From: an uncultured Christensenellaceae bacterium
GTDB lineage: Bacteria; Bacillota; Clostridia; Christensenellales; UBA3700
Direction: 5' to 3'
NCBI GenBank assembly: GCA_910588545.1
Contig: CAJUOU010000002.1
Location: 19,282-83,281 of the forward strand
Length of the DNA: 64,000 nucleotides
The notes below the pieces were generated by a model. That model searched no databases and was not told the origin of the DNA. It worked only from the letters and a program-made list of their open reading frames with translations. Made by a program: the position numbers and the translations under genes. Below, piece after piece: positions 63,782 to 64,000 of the stretch (the stretch's first letter is position 1; each line of letters begins with the position of its first letter).

Positions 63782-64000
63782 AAAAAATCACTCAAAAGGT
63801 CGCAACATTGTTTTATGTGTATTACTCTTCTTGTTGATAACCGATAAATATACCTTGCAAGTCGGACTGAAATACAGCGTAGCGAAATTTCACGCTTGGT
63901 CCGAGAACGCGAGTTCGACCGCCAACGAGTCGATTTTTTTAAATAAAAAAATCACTCAAAAGGTCGCAACATTGTTTTATGTGTATTACTCTTCTTGTTG
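63782..64000. repeat. 55-bp direct repeat with 164-bp period at the right edge
   Basis: 63782-63836 and 63946-64000 are identical over 55 bp; the second copy is cut by the window end, so the repeat may continue. The 109 bp between them contain a stem-loop: GTCGGAC (63861-63867) pairs with GTCCGA (63899-63904) outside TGAAAT / ATTTCA, with loop sequence around CAGCGTAGCG. It is much richer in CG than the surrounding sequence. No ORF, tRNA or CRISPR spacing is seen. Confidence 0.75.

Noticed and set aside
63841..63935. tRNA gene between the right-edge repeats, suggested by GAGTTCGACC
   Set aside because: The sequence does not fold as a cloverleaf, lacks a D-arm and anticodon stem at proper distance, and has no CCA or acceptor pairing.
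63782..64000. CRISPR array
   Set aside because: The repeat is 55 bp with a 109-bp interval, too long for repeat-spacer units, and no cas genes are present.

Overview
The window is AT-rich and reads like a piece of chromosome from an endospore-forming, low-GC Bacillota, most likely an uncultured gut-type Clostridia. The reasons are: a full-length spoIVA; the ctsR-mcsA-mcsB-clpC stress operon with a CtsR operator; a glycogen operon containing the Firmicutes-type pair glgC/glgD; sigma-A type promoters, many with a TG-extended -10; and several lipoprotein or Gram-positive style surface proteins. The taxonomic call is inference; there is no rRNA in the window.

Layout, left to right. (1) 1-3,000: a restriction-modification island on the minus strand (XRE regulator, Vsr endonuclease, C5 methyltransferase, HpaII-type restriction enzyme, and a second C5 methyltransferase interrupted by an in-frame TGA). 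It is visibly richer in CG than the rest and lies next to an IS200-type element (about 3,105-3,800). (2) 3,856-6,452: a sodium:solute symporter followed by a secreted phosphodiesterase/nuclease-fold lipoprotein. (3) 6,812-23,061: two giant surface proteins, a 3,150-residue lipoprotein with about five diverged ~320-residue repeats and a 2,260-residue membrane-anchored protein, 14 bp apart, behind a promoter whose -35 region is replaced by an 11-bp-period direct repeat typical of OmpR/PhoB-family response regulators. (4) 23,742-25,203: two membrane proteins on the plus strand. (5) 25,416-34,173: glycogen operon glgB-glgC-glgD-glgA plus glgP with its own promoter; GlgA and GlgP carry Lys/Ala/Thr/Pro-rich tails. 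(6) 34,512-43,545: spoIVA, a GDSL hydrolase, metF, a split cobalamin methionine synthase (core and activation domain as separate genes), a glycosyltransferase, a radical-SAM maturase of the anSME family and, directly upstream of it, a 52-codon gene found here by hand. (7) 43,724-46,992: a YjbR-like protein, then DUF1538 membrane protein plus two PII-like proteins. (8) 47,132-52,560: hpf, then ctsR-mcsA-mcsB-clpC with a perfect promoter, a CtsR box and an exact CIRCE inverted repeat. (9) 52,605-54,332: dockerin-bearing surface protein; upstream of it a perfect 21-bp inverted repeat and a plus-strand promoter and terminator that bracket a possible small RNA. (10) 54,752-63,717: GNAT, NUDIX, PrsA-like foldase, mfd, pth, tadA and an M14 carboxypeptidase. 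The right edge carries a 55-bp direct repeat with a 164-bp period.

Functionally this is mostly core chromosome (glycogen storage, C1/methionine metabolism, protein quality control, transcription-coupled repair, translation), interrupted by two accessory blocks: the R-M/IS island and the 16-kb giant surface-protein operon. No tRNA, rRNA, CRISPR array or prophage was recognised.
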